A stretch of DNA of 8,198 bases from an uncultured Burkholderiales bacterium (GTDB taxonomy: Bacteria; Pseudomonadota; Gammaproteobacteria; Burkholderiales; Burkholderiaceae_E). The notes below the pieces were generated by a model. It did not search any database. It was not told where the DNA came from and was given only the letters and a program-made list of their open reading frames with translations. The position numbers and the translations under genes were made by a program. The stretch spans positions 1-8,198 of the forward strand of contig CAIXXI010000058.1 of assembly GCA_903923345.1 (NCBI GenBank), given 5' to 3'. Positions 7,095 through 8,198 of this stretch are shown in pieces. Within the stretch, counting starts at the first letter, position 1; the number at the start of each line of letters is the position of its first letter.

Positions 7095-7106
7095 GACTCT
7101 AGAGTC
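7095..7106. promoter_or_regulatory. Perfect 12-base palindrome upstream of pirin
   Basis: GACTCTAGAGTC is a perfect palindrome, 39 bases before the pirin ATG in the divergent region. It overlaps TTGACT (7108-7103, minus strand), a five-of-six match to a -35 element, although no good -10 follows at the right distance. It contains CTAG, a tetranucleotide usually rare in proteobacterial DNA. It is a candidate operator for pirin, the binding protein being unknown. Confidence 0.4.
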
Positions 7107-7123
7107 AATCAGCAGGCCATGAA

Positions 7124-7152
7124 TTGGTAGGATCTGAAAAGTTCATTCAAAT
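7124..7152 (+). promoter_or_regulatory. Candidate promoter of the LysR-type regulator gene
   Basis: TTGGTA (7124-7129) and TCAAAT (7147-7152) are 17 bases apart and each matches its consensus at four of six positions. The -10 lies inside the TTCAAA...TTTGAA dyad, so a bound regulator would block it. Transcription would start only a few bases before the ATG, in keeping with the lack of a ribosome binding site. Confidence 0.3.
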
Positions 7153-7160
7153 TTTTTGAA
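7146..7160. promoter_or_regulatory. LysR-type T-N11-A dyad, likely autoregulatory operator
   Basis: TTCAAA-TTT-TTTGAA is a perfect inverted repeat with a 3-base centre, ending three bases before the regulator's ATG. T7147 and A7159 are separated by exactly 11 bases within the dyad, the LysR box pattern. More half-sites of the TTCA/TGAA type lie beside it (TGAA at 7135, TTCA at 7142). GTTCA at 7141-7145 can also pair with TGAAC at 7157-7161. Its position suggests the regulator represses its own gene and acts on the divergent pirin gene; that is inference. Confidence 0.5.
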
Positions 7161-7163
7161 CCC

Positions 7164-8150
7164 ATGCCCCTGACGCTGGAAGCCCTCGAGACCCTCGATA
7201 CGATCGCCCGAAAAGGCAGCTTCGCCGCGGCAGCCGCTGAGCTCGGCAAGGTGCCCTCAGCCGTGACCTACACGGTCCGAAAGCTCGAAGATGAACTCGA
7301 TGTGCTGATCTTCGACCGGCGCGGCCAGCGCGCCCGCCTGACGGGTGCAGGTCGTGAACTGCTGACCGAGGGTCGACTGCTGCTTAGATCGGCCGACGAT
7401 CTCGCTCGCCGTGTGCGCCGCGTGGCCAGCGGCTGGGAGCCCGAACTGCGCATCGGAGTCGATGCGCTCATCGATCTGACCATGCTTCGACCGCTCATCG
7501 AGGACTTTTATCGAGAGCAGTCACCCACGCGGCTGCGCTTTTCCTACGAGGTGCTCGATGGCGCCTGGGAAGCGCTGCTCGACGGGCGAGCCGAACTGGT
7601 GATCGGCGCACCCCATGGCATGCCAAGCCCGGCAATGGCCTCGGCGCGCTTCAGTCTGCGGCCAATGGGCCGCGTCGACTTCATCTTCTGCGTGGCACCG
7701 CATCACGCGCTGGCACGGCAAGCGCAACCCGTCACCGCTGAAGCGATGGCGCAACAGCGCGCTGTGGCACTGGCCGATACCTCCAGACGGCAGTCAACTG
7801 GCAGCGCCGGACTGCTCGCTGGTCAGGACACCCTGACGGTGGCGACGCTCGAGCAGAAGGTCGCCATGCAAATCGCGGGGCTCGGCGTGGGCTGGTTGCC
7901 TGAGCCGGTCGCCCGGGCCCACCTGCAACGCGGTTCGCTGATTGCCCTGTCCACCATCGAACCCCGACCTGCCGCGATGGTGCATTACGGTTGGCGCAAG
8001 GCGGATGCCGGCAAGGCCCTGAAATGGTGGCTCTCGAAGCTCGAGTTGCCCCGAGTCCGTGAACAGTTGCTGAGCCCTGCAGCCGCTCCGGTCGGCCCTG
8101 GACGCGTACCGGTCACACGGCGCAAGTCTGCGCCAAGGGCTCGATCATGA
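7164..8150 (+). CDS. LysR-type transcriptional regulator, YhaJ-like
   Basis: This is a 328-residue DNA-binding regulator. The winged helix-turn-helix occupies about 4-63 (TLEALETLDTIARKGSFAAA, then AELGKVPSAVTYTVRKLEDELDV and the wing LIFDRRGQRARLT). The effector-binding domain spans about 93-299. Segments such as SFAAAAAELGKVPSAVTYTV, LEDELDVLIFDR, EVLDGAWEALLDGRAELVIGAP (129-150), VALADTSR (201-208) and the later AGLGVGWLP...GSL (238-259) closely follow E. coli YhaJ as I recall it, a regulator known to respond to dinitrotoluene-type or quinone-like compounds. The last 30 or so residues form a Pro/Arg-rich tail (RVPVTRRKSAPRARS) not typical of the family. It is divergent from the pirin gene, and YhaJ in E. 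coli is also beside a pirin gene (yhaK). No ribosome binding site precedes the ATG. The stop overlaps the gluQ start by four bases (ATGA). Family certain, YhaJ subgroup likely, effector unknown. Confidence 0.94.
   Translation: MPLTLEALETLDTIARKGSFAAAAAELGKVPSAVTYTVRKLEDELDVLIFDRRGQRARLTGAGRELLTEGRLLLRSADDLARRVRRVASGWEPELRIGVDALIDLTMLRPLIEDFYREQSPTRLRFSYEVLDGAWEALLDGRAELVIGAPHGMPSPAMASARFSLRPMGRVDFIFCVAPHHALARQAQPVTAEAMAQQRAVALADTSRRQSTGSAGLLAGQDTLTVATLEQKVAMQIAGLGVGWLPEPVARAHLQRGSLIALSTIEPRPAAMVHYGWRKADAGKALKWWLSKLELPRVREQLLSPAAAPVGPGRVPVTRRKSAPRARS
8135..8139 (+). promoter_or_regulatory. Ribosome binding site of gluQ
   Basis: AAGGG, seven bases before the ATG at 8147, lies inside the end of the LysR-type gene and supports the overlapping gluQ start. 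Confidence 0.6.
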
Positions 8151-8198
8151 CCCGCCCACTGCGGTATGTCGGGCGCTTTGCGCCCTCCCCGACCGGCC
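8147..8198 (+). CDS. gluQ: Glutamyl-Q tRNA(Asp) synthetase, N-terminal fragment
   Basis: Only 17 codons are in the window (MTRPLRYVGRFAPSPTG), after which the gene leaves the right edge. YVGRFAPSPTG is the start of the class I glutamyl-tRNA synthetase catalytic core, and such a short N-terminal lead with 'YVGRFAPSPTGPLHxGS' is characteristic of GluQ (YadB), which attaches glutamate to queuosine in tRNA(Asp). A full-length GltX usually begins with a form such as 'VRTRFAPSPTG', so GltX is less likely but cannot be excluded from 17 residues. The HIGH-like motif lies beyond the edge. The ATG overlaps the stop of the LysR-type gene as ATGA, and a ribosome binding site is present, so the two genes may be transcribed together by readthrough from the regulator's promoter. 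Confidence 0.8.
   Translation, partial: MTRPLRYVGRFAPSPTG

Overview
This is a GC-rich, tightly packed stretch of bacterial chromosome, most likely from a betaproteobacterium and plausibly of the Burkholderiales. That placement is inferred from the form of DnaE, the Fpr-type flavin reductase ending in ...FVEK, the gluQ start, and gene style; nothing in the window fixes the genus. I see no mobile elements, tRNA or rRNA genes, CRISPR arrays or phage genes, and no gap between genes longer than about 115 bases.

Layout. On the minus strand, positions 1-3871 hold dnaE (replicative DNA polymerase III alpha subunit). It is followed, with an 8-base overlap, by the first 114 codons of a tyrosine/dual-specificity phosphatase-like gene that leaves the window at position 1. 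A 112-base divergent promoter region (3872-3983) separates dnaE from a plus-strand EamA/DMT-family membrane transporter (3984-4922). The transporter ends inside the 3' end of a convergent ferredoxin/flavodoxin-NADP reductase gene (4889-5665, minus), with 34 bases coding on both strands. Upstream of fpr on the same strand lie a WrbA-like flavodoxin-fold oxidoreductase (5763-6323) and a pirin-family cupin (6358-7056). A 107-base divergent regulatory region (7057-7163) leads to a plus-strand LysR-type regulator resembling E. coli YhaJ (7164-8150). Its stop codon overlaps the start of gluQ (8147 onward), of which only 17 codons are present.

How the genes may work together. dnaE and the phosphatase look translationally coupled. 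The pirin, flavodoxin-like protein and Fpr form a same-strand set of redox/quinone-related proteins, and the YhaJ-like regulator next to them is the obvious candidate to control it. In E. coli, as I recall, YhaJ is also encoded beside a pirin (YhaK). The divergent region carries a LysR-type T-N11-A dyad just before the regulator gene and a separate perfect 12-base palindrome on the pirin side. The other genes (dnaE, transporter, gluQ) are ordinary housekeeping or transport genes. I did not find convincing evidence of a wholly new system. The most checkable leads are the YhaJ-like/pirin/flavodoxin/Fpr circuit, -10-like elements very close to several start codons, and a DnaE PHP domain that has lost more metal ligands than the E. 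coli one.
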